From Streptomyces lydicus (GTDB lineage: Bacteria > Actinomycetota > Actinomycetes > Streptomycetales > Streptomycetaceae), in NCBI RefSeq assembly GCF_004125265.1, contig NZ_RDTE01000003.1:372001-436000 (forward strand): a DNA stretch of 64,000 bases, read 5' to 3'. Position numbers and translations under genes: made by a program. This document shows positions 53,645-62,042 of the stretch, in pieces. Under the pieces are notes generated by a model. It was not told the origin of the DNA, searched no databases, and was given only the letters and a program-made list of their open reading frames with translations. Each line of letters begins with the position of its first letter. Position 1 is the first letter of the stretch.

Positions 53645-54927
53645 GCAGGACCTGGGCCCTGCGCAAACAGCGGCCGTCCAGCGGGCAGGAAACCACCGGC
53701 GGGGCGGTGACCCCTGCCGACCGGCGCCGTCTCACGCCCGATTTCGGGGCGCAGAACCCCCTCGGCATACTCCGGCGGAGGTTCCACAGCGGCGAGCTCG
53801 GCTCGGTGCCGGTGGCCCTCGGTCTGATCGTGGTCTGGATCATCTTCGAGAGCCTGAACGAGGACTTCCTCTCGCCGCGGAACCTGTCCAATCTGACCGT
53901 GGACATCGTGGGCACCGGCATGATCGCGGTCGGTGTGGTCTTCGTTCTGCTGCTCGGCGAGATCGACCTCTCGGTGGGGTCGGTGAGCGGCCTCGCGGCG
54001 GCCGTCTTCGCGGTGCTGACCGTGAACCACGGCGTACCGGAGGGGCTTGCGCTGCTGGTCGCGGTGCTCGGAGGCACGGTGATCGGTGCCGTTCAGGGGT
54101 TCTTCTTCGCCAAGGTCGGGGTGCCGGCGTTCGTGGTGACCCTCGCGGGCCTGCTGGGCTGGAACGGCCTGATGCTCTACGTCCTGGGCTCCAACGGCAC
54201 GGTCAACATCGACGACAAGGGCCTGCTCGCGATGCTGACCAGCTACTACTTCAACGATGTGGCCGCGGCGTACGGCCTGGCGGTGCTCGGCACCGCCGGC
54301 TACTTCCTGGCTTCGTACCGTGACATGCGCCGGCGCAGGGCCGCCGGTGTGCCCGCCCGGCCGATGGGCGAGATCCTGCTGCGCACCGGGGTGCTGGCGG
54401 TGATCGCCCTGGCCGCCGCCGTGGTCCTCAATCAGTTCCTGGGGCTTCCGCTGGCGCTGCTGATCTTCCTCGTCGTGCTCGTCGGCCTCGACTGCGTGCT
54501 GCGCCGTACCCGCTACGGACGCATGATCTTCGCCCTCGGCGGCAGCGTCGAGGCCGCCCGCCGCACGGGCCTCAATGTGGACCTGGTCCGTATCTCGGTC
54601 TTCATGGTGTCCGGCACGATGGCCGCGATCGGCGGTCTGTTCCTGGCCTCGCGCGTCACCTCGGCCAGTCAGACGTCGGGGGCGGGCCTGCTGCTGATGG
54701 ACGCCATCGCCGCCGCGGTCATCGGCGGCACCAGCCTGTTCGGCGGACGGGGCCGGACCTGGTCCGCCCTGCTCGGCGTCCTGGTCATCCAGTCGATCGC
54801 CTCCGGTGTGGCCCTCATGGGCATCCGGACCGCCGTGCAGTTCATGATCACGGGCGGGGTGCTGCTGATCGCCGTGGTCATCGACTCGCTGTCGCGGCGG
54901 GCGCAGAAGGCGCACGGGCGGGTCTGA
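53641..54927 (+). CDS. Sugar ABC transporter permease (XylH-like)
   Basis: 428 residues from the GTG that overlaps the ATPase stop. After a soluble ~60-residue N-terminus there are about ten to twelve membrane segments of the BPD_transp_2 (XylH/RbsC) family: FLSPRNLSNLTVDIVGTGMI, LLGEIDLSVGSVSGLAAAVF with the family's EIDLSVG motif, GVPAFVVTLAGLLGWNGLML and AVIGGTSLFGGRGRTWSALL. The EIDLSVG and GGTSL-GG-G segments are diagnostic. Last gene of the four-gene phosphatase-SBP-ATPase-permease operon. Confidence 0.94.
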   Translation: MSRTWALRKQRPSSGQETTGGAVTPADRRRLTPDFGAQNPLGILRRRFHSGELGSVPVALGLIVVWIIFESLNEDFLSPRNLSNLTVDIVGTGMIAVGVVFVLLLGEIDLSVGSVSGLAAAVFAVLTVNHGVPEGLALLVAVLGGTVIGAVQGFFFAKVGVPAFVVTLAGLLGWNGLMLYVLGSNGTVNIDDKGLLAMLTSYYFNDVAAAYGLAVLGTAGYFLASYRDMRRRRAAGVPARPMGEILLRTGVLAVIALAAAVVLNQFLGLPLALLIFLVVLVGLDCVLRRTRYGRMIFALGGSVEAARRTGLNVDLVRISVFMVSGTMAAIGGLFLASRVTSASQTSGAGLLLMDAIAAAVIGGTSLFGGRGRTWSALLGVLVIQSIASGVALMGIRTAVQFMITGGVLLIAVVIDSLSRRAQKAHGRV

Positions 54928-55028
54928 CGCGCCCGTCGGCCGGGCCGGGGCCCGAGGGGTCTGACGCGCCCGCCGACCGGGCGGGGTCCGACGGATCTGA
55001 CGCGCCCGCCGACCGGGCCGGGGCACGG
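54923..55028. repeat. Three imperfect 36-37 base tandem repeats
   Basis: Units beginning TCTGACGCGCCCG start at 54923, 54960 and 54996; the second and third share TCTGACGCGCCCGCCGACCG. The first overlaps the permease stop. They fill most of the gap before the next gene. Confidence 0.85.
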
Positions 55029-55085
55029 AACGCCACCGGGCGAGCGGGCGTTTGCGCCGCGGCAGGCCAAGGAACACCTCAGCCG

Positions 55086-56330
55086 ATGCACCCGATCCTG
55101 CACGCCCTGTCCATCGCCGGATCCATGACCTGGGAGATCACCTGGGCGCTGATCCTGGGCTTCGCGCTGTCCGCGGTCGTCCAGGCCGTGGTGCGCACCT
55201 CGACCGTGGTCGGTCTGCTCGGCGACGACCGTCCCCGCACCCTGACGCTGGCCGCCGCGCTGGGTGCGGCGTCCTCCTCCTGTTCGTACGCCGCGGTCGC
55301 GCTGGCCCGGTCGCTGTTCCGCAAGGGCGCGCACGTCACGGCCGCCATGGCGTTCGAGATCGCCTCCACGAACCTGGTGGTCGAACTCGGCGTCATTCTG
55401 GCCCTGTTGATGGGATGGCAGTTCACCCTCGCCGAGTTCACCGGCGGACCGGTCATGATCGTCGTGCTGGCCGTGCTGTTCCGCCTCTTCCTGCGCGACA
55501 AGCTGCTGCGGGGCGCCCGTGCGCAGGCCGAACGGGGGCTGGCCGGCTCCATGGAGGGGCATGCCGCGATGGACATGTCCGTACACCGCGAGGGGGCCTT
55601 CGCGCGGCGGCTGTTCTCCGCCGAGGGCTACACCTCGGCCTCGCACGTCTTCGTCATGGAATGGGCCGCGATCCTCAAGGATCTGGTGCTCGGCCTGCTG
55701 ATCGCCGGGGCCATCGCCGCCTGGGTCCCCGACAGCTTCTGGCGCGCGTTCTTCTTCGACGGACACCCGCTGGCCGCGAAGGTGTGGGGGCCGCTGATCG
55801 GACCGCTGGTGGCGATCGCCTCGTTCGTCTGCTCCATCGGCAATGTGCCGCTGGCGGTGGTGCTGTGGAAGGGCGGGATCAGCTTCGGCGGGGTGGTCGC
55901 CTTCATCTTCGCCGACCTGCTGATCCTGCCGATCCTGCACATCTACCGGAAGTACTACGGGACCAGGATGGCCCTGTTCCTGCTGGTCACGTTCTATGCG
56001 TCGGTCGTCGTCGCGGGCTACGCGGTGGAAGCCGTCTTCGGCGCTCTGGGGCTGATCCCCCGCCAGGCCGACGCGACGGTCCCGATGTCCGGGGTCTCGT
56101 GGAACTACACCACCTGGCTCAACCTCGCCTTCCTCCTCCTCGCCGCCGCGCTGGTCCACCGCTTCCTGCGCACCGGGGGCCGGGCCATGCTGCGCGGGAT
56201 GGGCGGTACGCCGCCGGACGGTCCCGGGGCTCACCCCGCGCACGCCGGCAGCGGGCACGGCGGCACGGGGCATGACGGCAGCGGACACGGCCGCACCGGG
56301 CACGAGGGCACCGGACCCGGCCCGCGCTGA
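55086..56330 (+). CDS. YraQ-like (DUF318) permease with His/Gly-rich tail
   Basis: 414 residues. Two homologous halves of membrane helices, the first with AAALGAASSSCSYAAVALAR and the second with ASFVCSIGNVPLAVVLWKGG, are the C-S motifs of the UPF0718/YraQ/ArsP permease superfamily, which exports metalloids or metals. The last ~50 residues are hydrophilic and His/Gly-rich (about eight His in a G-H-G pattern), as expected for metal binding. It is probably a metal or thiol-compound exporter; the substrate is unknown. First gene of the plus-strand stress cluster. Confidence 0.85.
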   Translation: MHPILHALSIAGSMTWEITWALILGFALSAVVQAVVRTSTVVGLLGDDRPRTLTLAAALGAASSSCSYAAVALARSLFRKGAHVTAAMAFEIASTNLVVELGVILALLMGWQFTLAEFTGGPVMIVVLAVLFRLFLRDKLLRGARAQAERGLAGSMEGHAAMDMSVHREGAFARRLFSAEGYTSASHVFVMEWAAILKDLVLGLLIAGAIAAWVPDSFWRAFFFDGHPLAAKVWGPLIGPLVAIASFVCSIGNVPLAVVLWKGGISFGGVVAFIFADLLILPILHIYRKYYGTRMALFLLVTFYASVVVAGYAVEAVFGALGLIPRQADATVPMSGVSWNYTTWLNLAFLLLAAALVHRFLRTGGRAMLRGMGGTPPDGPGAHPAHAGSGHGGTGHDGSGHGRTGHEGTGPGPR

Positions 56331-56471
56331 CCCGGCGGCGGGCGGCGGGCGGCGGGCAGGGCGAGCGGGGGCCGAGCGCGGGCCGCATGGCCCGTGCCGT
56401 AGCGGGCCAGGTCGAGCACCCTGGAGGTATGGGCGCGAATGCGCCGATCGCGCCAGGAACGGAGCGAGACC

Positions 56472-57350
56472 ATGAACGATGTCATCACCGCCGGTGTGGA
56501 CGGTACGCCCGAGTCCCTGTCCGCGATCCTGTGGGCGGCACACGAAGCACGGCTGCGCCACGCACTCCTGCGGCTGCTGCATGCCTGGGTGCTGCTCGCA
56601 CCCGAGCCGGTGGACCGTCCCCTGGAGGAGCTGGAGGAGGGGGACCAGAACTACTGGCCGCACCGGATGATGGAGGAAGCCGTCACCGCGGTGCGCACCC
56701 GATTCCCCGACCTCCCGGTGGACCCGGTCCTGGTGCCCGCCGACCCCCTGGACGCCCTGCAGAAGGCCGCGGGAGAGTCGGACCTGCTGGTCCTCGGCTC
56801 ACGGGACCTGGGCCCGGTGTCCCGTTTCGCCCTCGGCGAGCTCGGGCTGAAGCTGGTGGCACACACCGAGTGCCCCACGGTGCTGGTACGTGCCCGGCCG
56901 GGCATCGCGGCGACCGGGCAGGACGGGGAGGTGGTGGTGGGGCTGGGCCTGCACGGGCCGTGCGAGGCGCTGCTCGCCTTCGCCTTCGACGCCGCCGCCC
57001 GCCGGGGTGCCGCGCTGCGCGCCGTGCACGGCAGGCACCTGCCGTCGTACGCCTACAACCGGGGCGGCGGCGTGGAACCGGTCCTCGCCGAGGAGGCGGC
57101 GCGCGACGCGCGGCAGGAGCTGGCCGCTGCGCTGCATCCGTGGCGGGAGAAGTACCCGGACCTGCGGGTGAACGAGCGGGTGGTGATGGAGAGTCCGGCA
57201 CCGGCCCTGCTGCACAGCGCCGCGGACACCCGGCTGCTCATCGTCGGCCGGCGGCACCGGCGCCGGCTGCCGGCACCGCGGATCGGCCATGTCGTCCAGG
57301 CGGCCGTCCACCACGCTCCGTGTCCGGTGGCCGTGGTGCCGCACGAGTGA
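56472..57350 (+). CDS. Tandem universal stress protein
   Basis: 292 residues from the ATG at 56472 with GGAGCGAG upstream. Two UspA domains: residues 1-145 (ITAGVDGTPESLSAILWAAH, then DLLVLGSRDLGPVSRFALGE, CPTVLVRARP) and 155-292 (GEVVVGLGLHGPCEALLAFA, LLIVGRRHRRR, CPVAVVPHE). Both lack the full ATP-loop G-x-x-G-x9-G-S of MJ0577-type USPs, although the first keeps GSRDLG. Tandem USPs respond to hypoxia and dormancy in actinobacteria. A second such gene lies at 60127 on the other strand. Confidence 0.92.
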   Translation: MNDVITAGVDGTPESLSAILWAAHEARLRHALLRLLHAWVLLAPEPVDRPLEELEEGDQNYWPHRMMEEAVTAVRTRFPDLPVDPVLVPADPLDALQKAAGESDLLVLGSRDLGPVSRFALGELGLKLVAHTECPTVLVRARPGIAATGQDGEVVVGLGLHGPCEALLAFAFDAAARRGAALRAVHGRHLPSYAYNRGGGVEPVLAEEAARDARQELAAALHPWREKYPDLRVNERVVMESPAPALLHSAADTRLLIVGRRHRRRLPAPRIGHVVQAAVHHAPCPVAVVPHE

Positions 57351-57542
57351 CCACGGGCGGTGGGCGTCCACGGTCTGAGACGGCCGGTGGCGCGCGCCGT
57401 GACGGCCCGCGGCAGAAGGCGGATGATGTCGGTGAGAGGTCATACCGGCGGGACCGCCCGCCGAGGGCATGACGGCTCCGCCCGCGGCCCCAGGCCGCAG
57501 CCCCCGGTAGTGGCAGCCCCCGGTGGAAAGCAGAGGTGAGCC

Positions 57543-57842
57543 ATGGCAACGACAGTCGAGTGGCCCGTCCGTCTCTTCCTCTTCGAGGAGGACGGGACGA
57601 CCAAGGCACGCGTGGTGCTCCTGACCGGAACCACCACCCTCACCGGGCACGGCACGGCCCGCTGCAGCCCCGAGGACCGGGACGTACCGGAGATCGGGGA
57701 CGAGATCGCGGCCGGGCGTGCGATGAAGGACCTCGCGGGGCAACTGCAGCGGGTGGCGGATCTCGATCTCGAAGGGATCGGTGCCGGGCCGCCCCGGCAC
57801 GACCACCGCGCCGCCTACGGCTGGGCCGACGCAATGGCGTGA
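57543..57842 (+). CDS. DUF1876-domain protein
   Basis: 99 residues, ATG with AGAGGTGAG upstream. The sequence fits DUF1876 (KARVVLLTGTTTLTGHGTAR, DVPEIGDEIAAGRAMKDLAG), a small actinobacterial family, usually beside universal stress protein genes and thought to belong to hypoxia/dormancy regulons. The conserved G-G-A-R and V-E-I-G-D-E-A-R-L segments are recognisable. Function unknown. The gene lies between a USP and pncB, as in related clusters. Confidence 0.85.
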   Translation: MATTVEWPVRLFLFEEDGTTKARVVLLTGTTTLTGHGTARCSPEDRDVPEIGDEIAAGRAMKDLAGQLQRVADLDLEGIGAGPPRHDHRAAYGWADAMA

Positions 57843-57904
57843 GTCCGGTGCGGGCGCCGTCCCCGGCCGGCCGGTGCCACGGCGCTCCCGGGAAGGAGCC
57901 GGCC

Positions 57905-59251
57905 ATGTCGGATGCGACGCTCACCGACCTGTACGAAGTGACCATGGCCCTCTCGTACCTCCACGAGGGCATGACGGAGCCGGCGACCTTCAGCTGCTTC
58001 GTGCGGGCCCTGCCGCCGGACCGCGGGTTCCTGATCGCCGCCGGGGCCGAGACCGTCCTCGACTTTCTCTCCGGCTTCACCGTCGGACACGACGATGTCG
58101 AGGTGTTCGCCGAGGCGCTGCAGCGGCCGGCGAGGGAGCTCGCTCCGCTGCTGGGGATGCGCTTCACCGGTGAGGTCCGGGCCGTGCCGGAGGGCCGGGT
58201 GGTCCTGGCGGGTGAGCCGCTGCTGGAGATCACCGCTCCGCTGCCGCAGGCGCAGTTGGTGGAGTCGTATGTGCTCAACCACCTCACCCATCAGACGACC
58301 GTCGCGTCCAAGTGCGTCCGCTGCGTCATCGCCGCACGCGGGCACTCGGTCGTGGACTTCTCCCTGCGGCGCACCCAGGGAACCGCCGCCGCCTGCCAGG
58401 TGGCCCGGCTGGGTGCCATGACCGGATTCACCGGCACCAGCAATGTGGCGGCGGCCCACGCCGAGGATCTGACGGCGGTGGGCACGATGGCGCACTCGTA
58501 CATCGAGGCGTTCGGGGACGAGGAGGCGGCGTTCACCGCGTTCGCGCTCCGCCATCCCGGACCGGTGACTTTCCTGGTGGACACCTACGCCACCGAATCC
58601 GGCGTCGCGGCAGCGGCCAGGGTGCTCAACGCGCTGGGGCGCGGTGACGGGTCGGCCATCCGGCTGGACAGCGGTGACCTGGCAGAACTGGCCTTCCGCG
58701 CCCGCACGATCCTGGACAACGCGGGGCTTCCGCAGGTCCGCATCGTCGCCAGCGGCGGGCTGGACGAATTCGCGGTGCACGATCTGGCACGGGCGGGAGC
58801 GCCGATCGACGTCTTTGCCGTGGGCACCCGGGTCGGGGTGAGCGCCGACGCCCCTTCGCTGGATTCGGCGTACAAGCTCGTCGCCTACGACGGCCGCCCG
58901 CTGATGAAGCTGTCGGCGGCGAAGGCGACCGCACCGGGCCGCAAACAGGTCTTCCGCCGACCCGGGTGCCACGATGTGATCGGTCTGGCCGAGGAGCCGG
59001 TTCCCCCGGGCAGTACGCCGCTCCTGGAGACGCTGATGCGCAGGGGCGTGCGCAGCAGGCCGCGGGGCCGCCTGGAGGACGCCCGGCGGCGGGTCGCGGC
59101 CGATACCGCGGAGCTGCCGGCGGCCGCCCGGTACATCCGGTCGCCGCAGGCCGTTCGGGCGAAGGTCTCAAAGCGGCTCGCCCACCTGACCGAGCAGGTC
59201 CGGCGGCGGATCGAGCGCGAGGCCCTGGCCCCGTTCGGCTCGCACGCCTGA
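57905..59251 (+). CDS. pncB: Nicotinate phosphoribosyltransferase
   Basis: 448 residues from the ATG at 57905, with GGAAGGAG upstream. Type II PRTase fold of the NAPRT family: TDLYEVTMALSYLHEGMTEP at the start, DFSLRRTQGTAAACQVARL near 160, GTMAHSYIEAFGDEEAAF with the conserved AHS region, IRLDSGDLAEL and IVASGGLDEFAV. It joins nicotinate and PRPP (with ATP) into nicotinate mononucleotide to salvage NAD. The DFSLRRTQG branch matches the PncB2-like salvage enzymes found beside stress genes in mycobacteria, and the gene lies between DUF1876 and PPK2 here. Confidence 0.92.
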   Translation: MSDATLTDLYEVTMALSYLHEGMTEPATFSCFVRALPPDRGFLIAAGAETVLDFLSGFTVGHDDVEVFAEALQRPARELAPLLGMRFTGEVRAVPEGRVVLAGEPLLEITAPLPQAQLVESYVLNHLTHQTTVASKCVRCVIAARGHSVVDFSLRRTQGTAAACQVARLGAMTGFTGTSNVAAAHAEDLTAVGTMAHSYIEAFGDEEAAFTAFALRHPGPVTFLVDTYATESGVAAAARVLNALGRGDGSAIRLDSGDLAELAFRARTILDNAGLPQVRIVASGGLDEFAVHDLARAGAPIDVFAVGTRVGVSADAPSLDSAYKLVAYDGRPLMKLSAAKATAPGRKQVFRRPGCHDVIGLAEEPVPPGSTPLLETLMRRGVRSRPRGRLEDARRRVAADTAELPAAARYIRSPQAVRAKVSKRLAHLTEQVRRRIEREALAPFGSHA

Positions 59252-59284
59252 GCCTCCGGGGGGTTTTCTCCGTACCGTCGTCGT

Positions 59285-60106
59285 ATGGCGGACAAGCAGA
59301 GCGGCAGCGGCGCCGGGAAGCTGTCGCGGTCGTTGTACGAGCCGGAGCTGTACCGGCTGCAGACGGAGCTGGTGAAACTCCAGGAGTGGGTGCGCACCGA
59401 GGGTGCCCGGCTCGTCGTGGTCTTCGAAGGGCGTGACGCGGCCGGCAAGGGAAGCACCATCAAGCGGGTCACCCAGTACCTCAACCCCCGGGTGGCCCGG
59501 ATCGTGGCGCTGCCGCGGCCCACCGAGCGGGAGCGCACCCAGTGGTACTTCCAGCGCTATGCGGAGCACCTTCCCGCGGCGGGCGAGCTGGTGCTGTTCG
59601 ACCGCAGTTGGTACAACCGGGCCGGTGTCGAACGGGTCATGGGCTTTTGCACACCGGCCGAACACCAGCGGTTCCTGCGGCAGTGCCCGGTGTTCGAGCG
59701 GATGCTGGTGGAGGACGGGATCCTGCTGCGCAAGTACTGGTTCTCGGTGAGCGACGAGGTGCAGGAGCAGCGGTTCCGGCGGCGGCTGCAGGACCCCACC
59801 CGGCGCTGGAAGCTCTCCCCCATGGATCTGGAGTCGCTGACCCGCTGGGAGGAGTACTCGCGGGCCAAGGACGAGATGTTCGTGCACACGGACATCGCGG
59901 AGTCGCCGTGGTACGTCGTCGAGAGCGACGACAAGCGCCGGGCCCGGCTGAACATGATCGCCCACCTGCTGTCGACGGTGCCCTACCGCGCCGTCTCCCC
60001 GCCAAAGCTGACCCTGCCGCCGCGGCCGCCGGCCACCGGCTACCAGCGGCCGCCCCGGGACCTGCAGACCTACGTCCCCGATCATGCGGCCGGGCTGGAG
60101 ACGTAG
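59285..60106 (+). CDS. ppk2: Polyphosphate kinase 2 (class I)
   Basis: 273 residues. Walker A GRDAAGKGST at 49-58, Walker B FDRSWYNR at 105-112, and the lid SDEVQEQRFRRR near 160, with TQWYFQRYAEHLPAAGEL between, identify PPK2. PPK2 uses polyphosphate to make ATP or GTP from the diphosphate, important in starvation. It is of class I size. No ribosome site, but TACCGT at 59273-59278 six bases before the ATG could be a -10 box for a leaderless mRNA. Confidence 0.94.
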   Translation: MADKQSGSGAGKLSRSLYEPELYRLQTELVKLQEWVRTEGARLVVVFEGRDAAGKGSTIKRVTQYLNPRVARIVALPRPTERERTQWYFQRYAEHLPAAGELVLFDRSWYNRAGVERVMGFCTPAEHQRFLRQCPVFERMLVEDGILLRKYWFSVSDEVQEQRFRRRLQDPTRRWKLSPMDLESLTRWEEYSRAKDEMFVHTDIAESPWYVVESDDKRRARLNMIAHLLSTVPYRAVSPPKLTLPPRPPATGYQRPPRDLQTYVPDHAAGLET

Positions 60107-60126
60107 CGCCCGGTGGCGGTGCCCGC

Positions 60127-61029
60127 TCAGGCGGTCCGGGGCACGACCGCCACGGGGCAGGCGGCGTGGCAGAGCGCGGTGTGCGCCACCCGGCCGGGCT
60201 GCAGACCGAAGTGCCCCTGGCGGCGCTGTGCCCCGACCACCAGCAGATCGGCCGCGGCGGCGCGGTGCACCAGGACCTTGTGCGCGGGTCCCTCGGCCAC
60301 GGCGCGCTCCACCCGCACCGCCGGATGCGCGCCGGCCGCCTCGGCCAGGGCGTCGTCCAGCAGCGCCATGGCCTGCTGCTCGTCGGAGCGGTGGGGCGCT
60401 GCGGAGGGCTGTGGGGCATCGGCCGTCCCGGGTACCGAGCGGGCGTCGGCCGTCCCGGGTGCCGGGCGGCCCCAGGCGCAGACCGCCTCCAGCGTGCAGC
60501 CGCGGGCCTCGGCCTCGCGGAGGGCGAAGCGGACGGCCGCCATCTCACCGGCCGGGTCGGCGACGCCGAGGAGGACGCGCTCGTGCGTGCCCGCGAGCCC
60601 GGCAGGGTCACCGCGGACCACGATCACCGGGCACCGGGCGCGGGCGGCCACCGTCATGCTGACCGACCCGAGCAGCAGGCCGGTGATCTCCCCGTGTCCC
60701 CGCGGCCCCAGGACCAGCGCCCAGGCGTGCAGGCCCTCGTTCAGCAGGACGGTGACCGCGTCGTCGGCCAGCACCTCCGCCGAGACCCTGACGTCCGCAT
60801 GACGCCGGCGGGCGTGGTCGGCGGCGGACGCCACGATGTTCTCCGCGAGCACCTGCTCGACGGGGCGTTCCGGGGCCGACGCCGACGAGGTGCCCTCGTA
60901 GCGCTCCCACCGGGAGGCGTGGACGATCCGCAGCGGGAGGGCGTGGCGTGCCGCCTCGTCCACCGCCCAGTCCAGCGACCGGAACGCGGCATCCGATCCA
61001 TCGGTCCCGACGGTCAGCGGATGCTCCAT
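60127..61029 (-). CDS. Tandem universal stress protein
   Basis: 300 residues from the ATG at 61029 (AAAGGAAG upstream). Two UspA domains: 1-150 (LTVGTDGSDAAFRSLDWAVD, LVLGPRGHGEITGLLLGSVS, RCPVIVVRGD) and 158-300 (HERVLLGVADPAGEMAAVRF, LLVVGAQRRQGHFGLQPGRV, CPVAVVPRTA). The first domain keeps G-x-R-G-H-G-x9-G-S-V-S, the ATP-binding loop type. It converges with ppk2 by 20 bases and is divergent from the HAD gene. Confidence 0.93.
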   Translation of the reverse strand: MEHPLTVGTDGSDAAFRSLDWAVDEAARHALPLRIVHASRWERYEGTSSASAPERPVEQVLAENIVASAADHARRRHADVRVSAEVLADDAVTVLLNEGLHAWALVLGPRGHGEITGLLLGSVSMTVAARARCPVIVVRGDPAGLAGTHERVLLGVADPAGEMAAVRFALREAEARGCTLEAVCAWGRPAPGTADARSVPGTADAPQPSAAPHRSDEQQAMALLDDALAEAAGAHPAVRVERAVAEGPAHKVLVHRAAAADLLVVGAQRRQGHFGLQPGRVAHTALCHAACPVAVVPRTA

Positions 61030-61280
61030 CGCCGCCACTTCCTTTCGGTCACCTCGGCGAGGGGCCTGAAGGGGCCTACTGCCACCGTCGCACCGTGGTC
61101 GGCCGCGCGCAGGGGGGCGGCCGGGTCGTCCCGACGCCGTCCGGCCGGGTCGCGACGGGCCCCCGTGCCCGGCGGGCCGGGGGGTGACGGAGCGCGGCGC
61201 GCCCATGGCCCGCAGTCGTGGTGCCATGGAAGGGACACACCGACGAACAACACCGTCACCATGCGAACGGAACCGTCACC

Positions 61281-62042
61281 ATGAGCGGCGCCTCCCTGGC
61301 CGCTTGTCTGCAGTCGCTGCGGGCCGTGGTCTTCGACACCGACGGGGTCATCACCGACTCCGCGCGGCTGCACGCCGCGGCCTGGAAGACCGCCTTCGAC
61401 GCCTGTCTGACGGCCGCGGGCGGGCAACGCCCCTTCGACCCGGTGGACGACTATCTGCGCTATGTCGACGGCCGGTCCCGGCAGGACGGGGCGGCCGCCT
61501 TCCTGCGCGCACGGGGCCTCGATCTGCCGCCCGGCACACCAAAGGACCCGCCGGGCACGGACACCGTCGGCGCCGTCGCGGCCCGCAAGGACGAGCTGTT
61601 CACCGCGCACCTGCGGACCGGGGCCGTCACCACGTGGCCCGGCACCGTGCGGCTGCTGCGGGTGCTGTGGGACCTCGGGGTGCCGTGTGCCGCCGTCTCG
61701 GCGTCCCGCCATGCCACCGAGCTGCTGACCGCGGCCGATGTGTTCGGGCTCTTCGGGGCCGTGGTGGACGGCAACGAGGCGGGCCGCCTGAACCTGCCCG
61801 GCAAACCGGACCCCGCGCTCTTCCTCGAAGCGGCCCGGCGGCTCGGTGTCCCGGCCGCGGACACCGCCGTGGTGGAGGACGCCCTAGCCGGTGTCGAGGC
61901 CGGCCGCCGGGGCGGATTCGGCCTGGTGGTGGGCGTGGACCGGACGGCAGGACCGTACAGTGCCACCGCCTTGCGCCGCCGTGGCGCCGATGTGGTCGTG
62001 GCCGACCCCGGCGAGCTGCTGACGGCCGGGGAGGGGGGATGA
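61281..62042 (+). CDS. Beta-phosphoglucomutase-family HAD hydrolase
   Basis: 253 residues from the ATG at 61281; an in-frame ATG at 61218 has no better signal. HAD motif I DTDGVITDS with nucleophile Asp19 and acid/base Asp21, motif II in AVSASRHATELL, Lys and GKPDPALFLEAARRLGV as motif III, and VVEDALAGVEAG as motif IV with acidic residues. The cap domain carries the KRxxLL-like and substrate loops of beta-PGM. It interconverts beta-glucose-1-phosphate and glucose-6-phosphate. Its stop overlaps the GH65 start (ATGA), coupling it with the enzyme that would produce beta-glucose-1-phosphate. Confidence 0.9.
   Translation: MSGASLAACLQSLRAVVFDTDGVITDSARLHAAAWKTAFDACLTAAGGQRPFDPVDDYLRYVDGRSRQDGAAAFLRARGLDLPPGTPKDPPGTDTVGAVAARKDELFTAHLRTGAVTTWPGTVRLLRVLWDLGVPCAAVSASRHATELLTAADVFGLFGAVVDGNEAGRLNLPGKPDPALFLEAARRLGVPAADTAVVEDALAGVEAGRRGGFGLVVGVDRTAGPYSATALRRRGADVVVADPGELLTAGEGG

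Noticed and set aside
53122..55077. 651-codon open frame opposite the sugar ABC genes
   Set aside because: His/Asp/Glu/Gln-rich antisense translation of the permease gene; no start signal or motif.
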